This document shows, in pieces, positions 1 through 11,591 of a stretch of DNA of 64,000 bases (the stretch's first letter is position 1; every line of letters starts with the position of its first letter). The stretch spans positions 28,265,540 through 28,329,539 of the forward strand of contig BSYO01000003.1 in NCBI GenBank assembly GCA_033239525.1, in the 5' to 3' direction. The notes under the pieces were generated by a model. The model saw nothing but the letters and a program-made list of their open reading frames with translations. It ran no database searches and had not been told where the DNA came from. A program made the translations under genes and the position numbers. This DNA is from Nepenthes gracilis. Lineage: Eukaryota; Streptophyta; Magnoliopsida; Caryophyllales; Nepenthaceae.

Positions 1-272
1 GTATAGGATCATCGAACATAAAAATGGAGAAGGTAGGAATAGACAGGAAGAACTATATTCACAATCCCAAGTCCAAACCAAAATTCACAATAAAATAACA
101 AGAACAAGACCACATCATCACACTCTATATCTCATAAAGAAAACTCGCAAAACAAAATTGCCCACAAAATTCCAAAGATGTATTATGATTACCAAGTTTG
201 TTTCCCTACAACAAGACACAGCCATATATTAAAATTCGCAACTCATATAAAGACACAGAGAAATCAACATAC
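1..272 (-). other. intron 1 of the MTPC1-like gene (partial)
   Basis: The minus strand directly after the first exon begins GTATGTTG, a good splice donor, so this stretch is read as intron running off the left edge. No second exon is visible in it. It is AT-rich and has no long open frame. Confidence 0.6.
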
Positions 273-647
273 CACATCGGATAGAGAATGTGCGGCATCA
301 GCAATAATCGCAGTACTGCCAGATAAATAACCCGTTAGCGATTTCCCGGCAGATAATCCGATGTCGGCTGCGAGGCCCAACCAGAAAATATTCTCGCTCT
401 CCTTGCTAGATCCATGGCGGTGGTGACCATGGTGGTCTTGAGAATGACCAATATGCCACCGTACGAAAATACGATGACTAGAGTTCTGGTCGTTGAAGGT
501 TGAAATATCGATAAATTTGGGTCCTACAGCTTGAATTATCGAATGATTATTATAACCAAGGGCAATCAAAGTTCTTCGATTTCGGAAAGAACTTCTTGAG
601 AGGCAAAACTTATAAATGGGATTCGAATTGAAGAATCTGAAACCCAT
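273..647 (-). CDS. MTPC1: metal tolerance protein C1-like cation efflux transporter, exon 1
   Basis: First exon of a cation diffusion facilitator (CDF) family protein, 125 codons, phase 0 at the donor. Residues 1-60 are basic and Ser/Asn-rich and could include an organelle targeting peptide (inference). Residues 65-79 form a His-rich stretch (HHGHHRHG at 72-79), a common metal-binding feature of the family. Residues 87-125 span the first transmembrane helix and the start of the second, with the CDF signature around ADAAHSLSDV, whose His and Asp belong to the transport metal site. CDF proteins export divalent metals such as Zn, Fe or Mn from the cytosol by proton antiport; the substrate cannot be read from this exon. 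The ATG sits in a good context (gccATGG). Remaining exons lie off the left edge. The assignment to MTPC1 (MTP6) rather than another plant CDF rests on the overall N-terminal pattern. Confidence 0.8.
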
Positions 648-1261
648 GGCGGAATGGATGATGGGTTTGAGACCTCGGAGTTTAGCAGGGACTCCGGCTC
701 TTGTATCATTATTTGGAAATCTGGGCAGGAAGTTCAGACGAGGAGCAAAGTGGAGAAAACATCAACATCAGGTGTCAGAGCATCGATGCTAAAGCGAGGA
801 AGTTTGTACGGCTGTTCATTTTTATCGTACGGAGTTGAAATTTGACCGATCATGAGATCGACGTTCGCTCTCTGGGCATGTTGGAGAGGATTGAGGGTCT
901 CGTCTCTCAAAAATATGGGGTGATTTATCTTTTTAATTTAATTGTTTATTTTTGAGAGATAATTGTAATTTAAATATTTTAAAATAATTAATTTAAATTA
1001 ATTTTTAAAATTTAAAAAATAATTAAATTATAATTATTTATAAAAAATAAACTGTCAAAATATAAAAAAAATCAACGGCCTTATTTTTATAAAGCTCCTC
1101 GAATCTTTTCTTCAACCACAAAAATGAATTTTATTAATGTTATATTTAATTAGAAGTAATATTTGTTTTTTAACTTAAATTTTAAAAGAATAAATAATAT
1201 AATATTTGGTTACATTTTTAATTAGTAATATATTATTTCACGTTAATAAATAATACTACTT
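648..1261 (-). promoter_or_regulatory. upstream/5' leader region of the MTPC1-like gene
   Basis: Only about 614 bp separate the ATG from the target-site duplication of the large LTR element. Positions 648-910 are mixed composition and probably hold leader and core promoter; 911-1261 is very AT-rich. A short plus-strand open frame at 654-845 has no recognisable protein and looks like a chance frame. No specific element can be assigned. Confidence 0.4.
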
Positions 1262-1266
1262 ATAGT
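1262..1266. repeat. target site duplication (left copy, ATAGT)
   Basis: ATAGT directly precedes the TGTTGCGTCCC end of the left LTR and is repeated exactly at 13141-13145 after the CCCAACA end of the right LTR. A perfect 5-bp duplication is what LTR retrotransposon integration leaves. Confidence 0.9.
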
Positions 1267-2137
1267 TGTTGCGTCCCGAGCCCAAGGTTGCCGTACGGAT
1301 TAGGGAGCGCCTTGATTTCTAAGTCGCGGGCGGGCCTCTAAGAAGGGTCGGTCCATCCGTCTCTATAAACCCTGACCTACACAACACAAACAATCAAACA
1401 AGAGGTGAAGGGTCCACAGATTTCTCCCACTGCGCCGCTCTCCGATTAAAATCAAAGAATATTCCCGCAATAACGGAAATGCGCACGCTAAGGTGGTGCG
1501 CGGAGGAAATGCTTGTGAAAGCGTAGAAGTCTTATGTGATGATGTGGGGAAATGTTGTGAGCAGTGTGTTGGAAGGCCTGGCCCGTAATGCATAAACTTT
1601 CCGTGATCTCGCAGGATCTTTGGGATTGTGAGCAAGTCGGCCTAGATGAGGCGTAGCTTCTAACTTGACTCGCCTCTAATGGTTTCAGAGAAAAGGGATA
1701 GAAGTGATCAAGGACACTTGAAGCTATGCTCCGTAAGGATCGTTGTGATCGAAGGGTTCAAGGTCTCAAGATCGATCGTTCGCCGATGAAGATCGTGAGA
1801 GCTCCGTCGCCTCAGAAAGGGGTCCCCTTCTCTGGGGGTGAGGGTTTTTATACACCTCACCCCATTGGGACTCTTTCCAAAACGCCTTAAAACCGGTTAC
1901 GCAATAACGCTACCACGCCCGATTCTCCTCGAATGGATTGGTTGGCGCCTGCGGCAGACGGCGGATATTTTTCCGCCTTTTTGTCCAACGCATTTAATGC
2001 GCCGCAGTTATCGTGCCTCCTTCCGTGGCTCGCGCCATTCACCCATTGGGCCGGGCCGACATTTCTCCGTGGGCCTCGATCTTCCCCGGGTTGCGACTCC
2101 GCCGTGGGCCCCGGCTGCAATGATATGGGACCCAACA
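1267..2137 (-). repeat. 3' LTR of the Tat-like element (871 bp)
   Basis: Starts TGTTGCGTCCC and ends GGGACCCAACA on the plus strand, matching both ends of the copy at 12130-13140. It is about 140 bp shorter than its partner through several small deletions. The gtgTATAAAAAccc motif seen in the other LTR is present here at 1842-1855, minus strand. Confidence 0.9.
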
Positions 2138-2152
2138 CTAGCCCCCATGCCC
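2138..2152 (-). other. polypurine tract region of the Tat-like element
   Basis: Read on the minus strand, ATGGGGGCTAG lies directly before the TGTTGGG start of the 3' LTR, the place and composition expected for the plus-strand primer. It is short and partly degraded. Confidence 0.5.
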
Positions 2153-2402
2153 GGGCCGGGCCAAATGGCTCGGCCCGGCATGTCCATTGGGCCCATTTCA
2201 CGGCCTCGTACACTTCCTCGTGCCGCGCCACTTTTGTTGTCTTCCCACCCGCGCCTTTCCCAGGGCCGGGCGGTGCTTTTCAACCGTCACCTCGCCCGGC
2301 GAGATTCGCGCGCCTGGGTTTCGGGCTCGACTAGTGGTCACGCCGTTGCCCGAAAGACGCCTAAATGCCGTGTCGCGCCGGTGAAGGGATGGCTTTCTCG
2401 CC

Positions 2403-2798
2403 TATAAATAGGGGGCACTCGAGCAAGTGAAGTTCATCCCTTACCAACGAATCGGAGAGGCGATGAGGAGATTCTCGGCTTTGCCCGCCCCTCGGTGGGC
2501 ACTCGAGAAGGAGTCGGGGTGGACCACTTGCACGCCCGGGTTCCCGATGGAGACCGTTGTAGTCCAAGCCTTGTGGCTTGCTTTCTTTGCTAACGAGAAT
2601 GGTTCGGCCATTCCGCCATTGTCGTGCGCTTCCTTCCGGGTTGTGGCTCAGCTGGTTGAGTGGGATTCTTTGACTTCCTCCGAGTATCTTCTCCCGTCTG
2701 AGAAGGCTTTCGAAGGGGAAGTCCTCCGCATGCCAGGCTGGTGCGCCAACCACGGAAGGGGTGCGAGGTCGGTAGCCCTCCGGGAAAGCCGGGCTTGA
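2403..2798 (+). pseudogene. opposite-strand ORF 1 of the Tat-like element with TATA-like box
   Basis: TATAAATA at 2403-2410 is followed after about 52 bp by an ATG at 2463 that opens a 111-codon frame ending in TGA at 2796-2798. The product has no recognised domain. The frame lies on the strand opposite to gag-pol, next to the 3' LTR. The arrangement looks promoter-like, but GC-rich DNA gives long chance frames, so coding status is uncertain. Confidence 0.3.
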
Positions 2799-3298
2799 CA
2801 TCGGACTTTCTCGGAGTGCTCGACTTCAGTGCTTCCTTTACCCCGGTGGATTGAATTCTGGAGACTCCCACCGGGATGCTCCCCGCTTCCCGCCTAGTTC
2901 GCCTTGCAATTCCGCCGCCGCGCCGCCATCGTCACGGCTCTCCCGGGTCATCGCAAGGGAGTATACCGGGCTTCGCACTATTCTTTTTTTGTCTTTCTCG
3001 CATTTATGGTTGTGGACCTTGTACTTTATAAGAAAGCATTTAATAAAAGAAGTAGCCTCTTTTTATCTTCATCTTTTGTCCTTTTCTCCGTAAATGCTTT
3101 TCTCATGTAAAGATCCACGCTCAGCCCGTGGGGTCCCCTCACAACCGTGTCCCTTGAGCTAGCGCATTTAATTCCCCGCGCGTCGAGACGCCGCTCCGTC
3201 TCAAAACGCGAGTTTTCGGGGGCCTCCACGTGGTGGAACCCTATCGCCCCTTCCTTAAAGCTTTTCGCCCTTTGGGCTTTTTTTCCGTAAGATATGCC

Positions 3299-3861
3299 TA
3301 TTTAAACGCGCCACTTTCTCCTAAAATCGCACGCCTTCGTATTTAACCATCCATTGGCGCTCAATCTTCTTCTCGTATTTTCTTGTTGCGAACTCGATGG
3401 AAGACTCTTCTAGCGACACGGAGTTCCCTTTCTCGGGTCCGAGTCCGCCTCACGCTCCCGTGTCTTCTCGAGCCCACTCCTCGGGGGGCTCGCTCAAAAC
3501 CACGGTTTTCTCGAGTCGGGAGTTCCTCTTGGTTTCGAGAGGGTCCCACCGCGTCTGGGGCTGCCGGAAGAATCGAAATGGAGTGGGCGAGGGCCCGCGC
3601 CGCACATTTAGAGGGCGCTCGGCCGAGTCGGAGGCCCGGGCCACACGGCCGGGTGGGTGCCAACGTGGGGGCGCAGGATCGCATACCGGGCACTTGAAGA
3701 GGAAATGGAGCGACTTGGCGGGACACAAGGTCAAGTCGCTTTTGCACTACGACCGAGCCGAGGTCGAGGCTTTGAACCCGGCCTCGAGCGGAGTAATTCT
3801 TAGGCTTTGCCGGGCTAGCTTCACCGAGGATCCAAAGCCTGGGGGTCCTAGATCCTCGTAA
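3299..3861 (+). pseudogene. opposite-strand ORF 2 of the Tat-like element with TATA-like box
   Basis: TATTTAAA at 3299-3306 is followed by a pyrimidine-rich leader and an ATG at 3397 opening a 154-codon frame to 3861. The predicted N-terminus is Ser/Pro-rich and acidic (MEDSSSDTEFPFSG). It resembles the low-complexity start of the additional ORFs some plant Tat elements carry downstream of integrase. No domain is recognised. Confidence 0.35.
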
Positions 3862-4311
3862 TTGGTCCGCCAAGACCCGTGATCGGCTTGGTGGATTATC
3901 ACGCTCAAAAGTTCCTCCACCGGCCGCGGACTATTAGTCATTTGCTTATTCCTTGTCGTTGTAATAGAACCGATTTGCCGTAATGAGAATTAGCTTTTCG
4001 TATCGCCTCGTCTCACCGCATCTTCTCGTTTCGTGGTTTTCTCTTCTCTTTTCCCCTTTTTTTTTTTTTTTGCTATGCGCTTATTGTGGCGCGCCTTCCG
4101 GAGTGCGGCTATCGTAAATCTTCATTTAATGCGGCGGCGCCAAACGTGGACCCTAGCTAGGCAGCTGAAGGGTCGCGCCCGTTAGCCTGGCGCCTAGCCA
4201 TCATTACAGTTGATTTGAGGTTCTGCGGTGCTCTCCGATGCCACCACGTGTCTCACTCTCCGAAGGCGATGGCGCTTTGGTTTCCCCTTAGCCTCTTAGC
4301 TTGGCGTTGTC

Positions 4312-5005
4312 TATTTAAACCAAACGGCGATCTCCTTATTCCTTCTTCTCGGTTTCTTTTCCCTCGTTTATACTTGCAACTTTTGAGAGACAAATGGCCC
4401 CGATAGCAGAAGCTTCTTCCTCTTCTCGAGTCTCCAGAATGGTATGACATGGTGTTCGCATCACCAAGTCGATTTTGACTGAGGCGTATATAGCCTCCCT
4501 TAGGGTAGATTATGCAATCCCTAGCGAGCTGATCTCCCGCGTTCCTGGTCCCAAGACAGCCAACGCCCCACCCGGCTTCTTATACGAGTATCATTTGAAG
4601 GGGGCTTCGTATTTCAAAATCGCTTTGTCGCACCAGATCTGGGAGTCCCATTGGCAAGGCTTCATCCCAATGCCTTGCGCTACTCGGTGTCACGTATGCT
4701 ATCTTCATTATGCAAAGGCGACTTTGATGCCAAGGCGGCTTGTGGTAATTTTTCGGGCCACGAGTCCGAGGACGATATCTCTCACCCCGGGACGGGGGTC
4801 AACTTACGCGGCACCAATCCCGACTAAAACTTTTCGCAGAACCTCCGACCGTGAGCTTCCAAGGGCGTGGGCCCCGATCTCGAGTACTTCCTGGGACAAG
4901 CCCACCGACGAGGACATTAAATCCTCAAAACTAATCTCCGCCATTCAATCCGAGGAGGAGAACTTCAAAATCCGGGCTTCTATCTTTCCTCTGCTGTTGC
5001 GTTGA
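4312..5005 (+). pseudogene. opposite-strand ORF 3: 'putative plant transposon protein'-like
   Basis: TATTTAAA at 4312-4319 precedes an ATG at 4394. The frame runs 17 codons to one TGA (4445-4447) and then stays open in the same frame to 5005. Starting with KSILTEAYIASLRVDYAIP, it has the cadence of the plant retrotransposon extra-ORF family often annotated as putative plant transposon protein (an xLRxxYxIPSEL-type start, then PPGFxYxY and a hydrophobic run). This is family resemblance from memory, not a search. It lies on the strand opposite to gag-pol. The later part drifts in frame, so it is a relic. Confidence 0.5.
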
Positions 5006-7266
5006 AATCGCCGGATGGGGACCTTCCAGCTGGTCGGGCGGCGGCAGGCTGTTTCCGAGATTTAAGCTCCTCCGCCGCCCGGTGGGACCGAGGAGGAGAG
5101 CTCTCTGCTGCGTTCTTCGACGAAGGCACGCGCCGCCCTTAAAAGACCGAGGGAAGCAAACTTTTTCTTCTCGAAAAATCGGCTCAGAGATCGGCCAATT
5201 AGGGAAATCGCCGCACCCTTTCGACCGCGGTTCAATGCGCCGCCCGGTCTCGCGAGGTCGAGCAACTGCTGGGATCCCTCCACCGCGGCGCTGGCGAGGC
5301 GCCTTTCATTAGCCCAGAGGGGCCATTCATTGCTGTTTACAAGCCGGTCTGCGGGAGGCCCAAGAAGTGGTGGAGCATGATTTTTGCACACCCGTTTTTC
5401 GTCAAGAGCCTTCCGAGACTGTTTTATATTTTCAGGTCATCACCTCTCGGGTTGTACTGGACGAAGGGGAAGCCGGATCGTCCTCGTGGAAGAGCCTCTC
5501 CAGCGTTATACGGCTTCCGCCTCTTTCCTGCCCCTCCTCAAACAAAAGCCGAGCCTCGGGAGAGGTTCTTTCGCCGAGTTTGCGCGGGCCATATGTTAAA
5601 AAGCCCCATGGGGAGGCTCTTTTGGATGAGTTCCCGCTATGTTCGAGGTCCGGGCCGACTCCACCGCCGATGCCGCCAGCCGGGCAAGGGCAGCAGTCGA
5701 CGCCCTCGCGGCAAGAGCCCACGAGCGCCCCCTACGGCCGCCCTTTCCAGCCAGCCTCCCTCCTCGAGCAGCCCAGAGGCCGAGCCCCGAGAGAGGCTCT
5801 TCTCTTGGCGGTTTCGCACGCTTCTGCGTGCCAACATCTTCTACTATTGTTTCCTTCCGGACCTCTTCCTTTTTTGTTTATTTTGGTCATGCTAACTTTC
5901 CTTCCACGCAGTTCCTCGACGATACGGTCCCCCTCGAGGTACGTGGCCGACTCTTTCGAGAGCGGATTATAATCGATGGGCACCATCTCATCCACGGCGA
6001 TCGGCCCGAATCACCTCCTTTTTGAGGAGAATGGGCAATGCGACGGAGAGTCATGAGTTGGAGGGCCTTCTTTCTACTTGAGGAAAGGATCACCGGCTGG
6101 TTGGAGATGCGGTTGGTCGGCACTCTCCTTTAGAGTGGCGGTATGGACACTCGCTTTTGGGACGGTATCCTCTCAGGCCGCGGGATTGTCTCCCGCGGCT
6201 CCTCAAAAACGCCGAGGTAGGAGAGGCGCGCGCTCGAAGACTTTTCCCCGGGAAGCGGGTCCGTCCTCTTGCTGATTATTATTCGCCGCCGTTAAGTTTT
6301 GAGACCGCTTAAGTTGTACCATATCTCATCTTTTGTATAAATGAGAAGCTCCCCGCCATTACACTTCGTGTCCACGCTCCTTTATCGTAAGTGTTGCTTG
6401 CTTTTTGCTTTTGTTTTCATTTGTCAATCACGCTTTCGTTGGGCTCTTTGGAGTCAGCATAAGGCCCTATACAGCGCCTTCGGTGGTGCCGTCCTTCGTA
6501 AGAGGATGTCATCACACTACACGCTTTATCCGTCAAAGCGGATGTCGCCGCCAAGCCCTCGAGCCTCAACGAGGGTCGCCAGCGGTCGGGCAGCGTAACC
6601 GGACTCCACGGGTTTAGGACTCAAAATCAAGGGAGGTGTGTCGCTCATACTCAAAGCGTTATAATCACCAAGTTGAGGTCCTAGCCCACACTATTGTTGC
6701 TCTCTTCTTTAAAGAAGGTCGCCGCACGCCTGCGATTCTTTGCCCCCTAAGGTTTTATCAAGGCCGTATTGCCTAATGTTTCGTCCGCACGGTATAGCCT
6801 TTTCGAATGGATCGCTGGATCCTTTGTCCAAGCCAAGCCTAAACTGACTAGCACGGGGCTTAGCTTCTAAGTGGCCGCGGGGCCTTCTCGCACGGAGCCA
6901 TGGTGAGTAAGGTCGTCCCTGTGCCATCTCGCGTGAGGGCGGAGTCCCGAGACGGCCTCGCTCCTGACCGCCAAGCGTTTGAGCCAAGGATTTTTACGAC
7001 GGACGCTTGTCCTCCCGACTTAGGGGCAACAGGTCGCTCGTTTTTGAAAATGCAATGCATGACATTAACTCACAAATGCATATGCAACAATATATATCAA
7101 TTATGACAATCAAAGACAAATTCATGTTCAAGCATTCGTCATGATGTACGACTTACCTCGAGTCTCGAGATGCATCACTAGTATTTCCTTAAGTTGGCGC
7201 GTTCCAGTCCGCGGACCAGTTTTCCGTTAAGGCGCTGTGAGAGCTTGTACGCTCCGCTCCGGAGGA
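5006..7266. other. decayed 3' internal region of the Tat-like element
   Basis: GC-rich DNA between the opposite-strand ORF relics and integrase. Several overlapping frames at 5367-6025 give Pro/Arg-rich translations typical of composition rather than selection. A proline-rich tail of the extra ORF may lie around 5640-5800. I recognise no domain in 6030-7266. Confidence 0.5.
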
Positions 7267-8110
7267 TCATGCGAGACGAAGAACGTCCCTCCCAACCGGG
7301 AGAGTTTGTTCTGCTTGCGGTCTTTTTTCGCCGCCTCTACGCTCCGGGAGGACCGATCTCCAACTTCCAAAAAATTTACTCGCTTGTTGTAGTACGCTTA
7401 GCCTGAGTCGTGCGCGTCTCGAACCTCCGAGAGCAAGTCCGTGTTTTCTCGCTTGTTGGTGGCGGTGGTCGAAGCATTCGATCCAAGCAGCTTCCCCACT
7501 TCCACGGTACCACAAATTCACCCCCAAAGCAAAGGTCAAGGGCGTCTCCTTGTTGGTTCTCTCTAAACTCCGGTTTTCAACCCGGGCAGCCTTCGAACCG
7601 TTTGCTTGAGGGTGCGCCACGGATGTGTGCACATTTTAAATGCGGAGGTTACGGCAAGCCATTGAAGCGTTTGCCATGAATCGGGTTCAATCTACATGCT
7701 TTGACGGAGGAACTCCGATTCTCGTAATCTTGGCGAGTGGGACGGCTTCCACCCATTTGTGAAGTAGTCGATGCCAATCAAGAATTTTCTTTGTCCATCG
7801 GCAGGTCCAGTTGTCGATCCCCCATTGTGCGATATGGGGATTGGATAAGTGGCACTTATGTGTGGTCGAGCGTCATGTTGCCATGGACTGCAACTCTCAC
7901 ACTTGATCCATAGCGTCTTGTTTCATGGTGGGCCAGAATCCTTGCGGATGACGTTGAACGCTAGGTTCTTCCCCGCCAATGTGAGATCACAACCCTGCGT
8001 ACTTCCCGCCAACGCGTAGTTGGCTTCCTCCGGGGTAAGGCACTTTATCCTCGCCCATAATCTCCCATTTAGAATCGTGTACCATCCTCGCTGTCTTCCC
8101 GATCCGCTTT
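7267..8110 (-). pseudogene. integrase remnant of the Tat-like element
   Basis: Two pieces in different frames are recognisable. Near 7925-8100 the minus strand gives an N-terminal zinc-binding-type stretch (NGRLWARIKCLTPEEANYAL), the usual lead-in to Tat integrases. Near 7580-7632 it gives TSVAHPQANG, the conserved stretch close to the catalytic Glu. Frameshifts separate them, so no active enzyme is encoded. Confidence 0.75.
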
Positions 8111-8367
8111 GGCTTGGGCATCTTCTCGCAAGGCTTCTTGATGGAGGAACTTTATGTGCGGAGTCATCCGATTTGTCCTCATACAATATGAAGGACCTCT
8201 TTGTCTTTGTCATCAATGTCAGGACATCTCGACATCCCTTGTTCCCATACCGATTTTGCGGCCATTTGTCCCGCGCTTCCCGGTTCGGTCCGTTCTCGGG
8301 ATCCGATCTCGAATCGGCCGAACTCGGGGATCTCGGCTGGATCGGGCCCTTACTTCCGCCAAGTACC

Positions 8368-8740
8368 TCACAAGTTGTGGGTTCGAGGCCGAAGTTCCCC
8401 TTCACCGATTGACCACGAGTTCGAGTCACTACGCACGACCAACGACCGTGCGGAACACTCCCTCGCCGCCGTAGGCCCAAGGAGGGCTTCGTACTGCAAC
8501 GTTGTTTGTGGCCGGAAGGCCAGTAACGAGTATACGATCTCCACACCCTCGGGCGCCCTTAACACGATTCCAACTCCACTTCCCGCCCGAGTAGACGATC
8601 CGTCTACGTTTAGGGTCCACACGGGTGAACTGTCTATCTCCCGGATTGTTGTCTTCATCCTCTGGCTGGGTCGCCCTCGACGATAAAGTCCCGCCAGCCT
8701 CGTCTCACTGGCAAACTCCAAGTCGAAACGGCCCACTTAA
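8368..8740 (-). pseudogene. second (archaeal-type) RNaseH remnant of the Tat-like element
   Basis: The minus strand reads WTLNVDGSSTRAGSGVGIVL and then TTLQYEALLG and LVVRSDS, the DGSS...G.G and E motifs of the additional RNaseH found in Tat elements between the ordinary RNaseH and integrase. The frame breaks after LVVRSDS. Confidence 0.8.
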
Positions 8741-9141
8741 TCACCTACCGACGACGCGTCGGTTTTTGCAAGATCGACTTTAGTGGCTGATCGGCAAGAC
8801 GACAATCCGGTGTGATTAGGGTCGCAGTTTCACGCGCGTAGACAGCGCGAGCGCCATCTTTTCGCGTGCGGGTAGCGAGCCTCTACGTATTACGTAGTAC
8901 ACCGGTTGTTGCTTGCTTGCTCGTGCTCCGCTACCAAAGACGGAGCCGAGCGCCGATGTAGCCGAGAGTTAGAGATCTTCCCACCGCGCGGTGAGCTCAA
9001 AAGCGGCGTCTTTCCGAGATAAGTCTTGAAATGCTTCGCCGCATTCGTCATTCCACTTGAACCCGTGCGACTTTGTGCCCCTTAGCGCCAAGAAGGGCAA
9101 ATACTTGTCGGCCGATTTCGCTAGAAACCGTGAGAGGGCGG

Positions 9142-9960
9142 CTATCCGCCCGGGCTCCTGACTTCCTTCACGGTTCGTGGGGGGTTCAAGTCAAGTATTG
9201 CTTTGATCTTCTCTGGGTTGGCTTCTATTCCGCGTTGGGACACAATGAAGCCCAAGAACTTTCCAGAGGTTACTCCGAATGCGCATTTGACAGGATTGAG
9301 CTTCATCCCATGCCGCCGGAGGATTTGAAAGGTCTTGTCAAGGTCGTTGACGTGGTGGCTCGCGACTTTGCTTTTTACAAGCATGTCGTCGACGTACACC
9401 TCCACGTTCCGCCCGATTTGAGTTTCGAACATCTTGTTGACAAGGCGCTGGTATGTGGCGCCCGCATTCTTGAGACCAAAGGGCATCATTTTGTAGCAAT
9501 ACGTCCCTTGATCTCGCCAGAACGAGGTGTGCTCCTCGTCTTCGGGTCCATCCAGATCTGGTTGTATCCTGAGTCGCGTCCAAAGCTCTCATTGCCCGGA
9601 TGTGGAATCCACGAGCCGGCGATCCTCGGGAGCAGCTATCTTTGGGCAGCCTTGTTCACGCCCGTGAAGTCGACACACATCCGCCACTTGCCGCCGCTCT
9701 TCTTTACCAAAGACAACGTTGATAGCCACTCCGGTACCGGATTTCTTTGAATCCGCATCTAGGAGCCTCTTTACTTCTTCCCCGATGGCGACTAACTTCT
9801 CGATTGGTTCCTCCGTCTTAGGACGGGTTTCGGCCGCGCGTCAAGGACCTTTGTGGATTATGACTTGGCCGATATCCCGGCATGTCGGCGGGGACCTGTG
9901 CAAACACGTCGGAGTTAGCCCGAGGAAGGTAATTAACTCGTCGCGTCAGGAAGGGATCTT
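9142..9960 (-). pseudogene. reverse transcriptase remnant of the Tat-like element
   Basis: The best-preserved coding part of the element. At 9142-9489 it reads MMPFGLKNAGATYQRLVNKM, then VEVYVDDMLVKSK with the catalytic YVDD, then KCAFGVTSGKFLGF. Directly upstream the DPEDEEHTSF block is in a different frame, showing a frameshift near 9550. Further upstream, to about 9960, shorter pieces of the fingers region are still visible. Confidence 0.85.
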
Positions 9961-10372
9961 CCCACGTTGACGCATCGTTCCGATGGAAGGATTGAGAGGA
10001 TCGCTCAGCTTCTCTTTGTGGGCTGTTGAAGCGACGCCTCTCGCCGCGGAGGTCCAGTCTTCGCTCGGTCTCGCTTGGTGCCACTGGGTCGAATGGTAGC
10101 AGGTTCGCCCCATTTCTTGGTCTCCCGGACTTCTCCCATGCCCCGGGGGTGGGAATTTCACCTTCAAAGTGGGATGGACGTCACGGCCTCGAAGGTCACG
10201 GAAGGGTCTGGAGTATATCATTGTAGACGGACGGAAGGTCGACGATGAGGAACGCCAACTCGCGCGTCATAGAGCGCGGGTGGGCCCCATTGTGACTTCC
10301 AAATATAATCCTCGATACCGGAATTTTGTCCAAGCCGTATAATGGTCCGCTCACGCCCTTCATTTGGTCCCG

Positions 10373-10714
10373 CTATTCCAAGTTTAATGAATGCAAAGAG
10401 ATACAAAAATTTTGCGAGCTTCCATTATCAATGAAGACCGTAGTTAGCACCAAAAAACAAGGGCCGATACAAAAGGGGGTCGAGTGGGAAAAGGTTACAT
10501 GTGTCATATCGCCGCTACTAAAGCTAATGACATCATTCCTAGCCCCTATCTTCGCCCGCTTGTTGCTGGGAAGTCGTTTCTGTCCTGCTTTCAAGCGCGC
10601 CGTGTCGGCGGTAGAGATTATGGTGAACCACGCGGCAAAGGGCCTCTGAGGCTCGGGGGGTTCACGATCAAAGGGGAGGTGTTCCCGACCCGAGTTCTTC
10701 ACGAACCGCTTCAA
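10373..10714 (-). pseudogene. aspartic protease remnant of the Tat-like element
   Basis: The minus strand encodes a stretch with VISFSSGDMTHVTF and then VFIDNGSS, the D-x-G-S-S signature of the retropepsin-like protease that follows gag in Tat elements (the usual VDxGSS reads IDNGSS). The continuation that normally contains the partner strands is degraded. Confidence 0.65.
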
Positions 10715-10777
10715 GTGTCCACGCGGATCGGCTTCTTCAATCTCCCGCCGCAGGTACGACAGTTCTCGCCGAGTGCC

Positions 10778-11591
10778 CTAGACCCGGTGGTACCGCGCAT
10801 GATTATCGTCACGGCCGCCGCGGACCTCGGGCGTTGCCACTAAGAATTTTTCATCCCGATCTGCATCGATGTTTGCACGATCGTTGCTGAAAGGGGGGAG
10901 GATCTGTTGTAGTCCCTCTTGCCGGCGGGGCCGGGCTGCTGCTGCAAGGCGCTCCGAGTAGCGCTGGCCATCGCTGTCCCTTTTTCTCCCTCCCAAGCTC
11001 GAGGGGCTTCCGGGTCGGGTCCGCTTCGCTCGGGGGCTTCGCCTCATTGGCCTCTTCGGGCCGTGATGTACGCCGAGCAATGGTCTCAGCCTCCCCTAAG
11101 GTCCGAGGACGTTGTTTCGAGTGTTTGAAGAAATCTCCGCCGCCAGAGTGGCGGCGAAGGCGTTGCCTTGATTCGTCGGAGAGGTGTGGGATCCGCCGCC
11201 TCGATGAAACGGTCAAAACCGCCTGATCATCTTGTCTCTGTCGGAGGCGGACCGAGTGCAGGTCCTCTCCTCCCTCCTCCGGAGGAGAAGAACTGGCTCG
11301 GGGAAGCTTTATGGAGTTCGGGAGGCCGTGGAACCGAGCAGCGCGTCACCCCTAAGGGTGACGGGAAACACTGCACATCAGTGGCCTCGCTTGCCCTTGA
11401 GAGAGAGGTGGGTGCGGAAGCGGTAGATGGTCCATTGGATCCTTGCTCCTGATCCCTCCAAATTTTGAACTTGCTCGCAGAACGGTTGCGTCCAGCAAGT
11501 CCATGGCGAAGGGTGATCTACGGACGTTGAGGAGGGCGGGTTTCTCCATGTGCGTGGTGTCCCACAACACCTTGACTTTCTCCTCCATCAA
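10778..11591 (-). pseudogene. gag remnant of the Tat-like element
   Basis: At 11470-11530 the minus strand gives SPFAMDLLDATVLRASSKFG and then DPMDHL, the start of the gag domain. At 10850-11216 it gives GDFFKHSKQR and an Arg/Glu-rich tail typical of the gag C-terminal region. At least two frameshifts separate these blocks. Confidence 0.65.

Noticed and set aside
1838..2407. Several overlapping open frames of 65-189 codons on both strands in 1838-3110
   Set aside because: They overlap the LTR and a GC-rich relic, give Pro/Arg-rich translations in every frame, and match no protein; they reflect low stop-codon density.
5367..5972. A 201-codon plus-strand Pro/Ser-rich frame
   Set aside because: No domain, several competing frames of similar length in the same place, and GC-rich context; at most a tail of the extra ORF.
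9073..9750. A 225-codon plus-strand frame
   Set aside because: It lies exactly opposite the recognisable reverse transcriptase and is its mirror frame.
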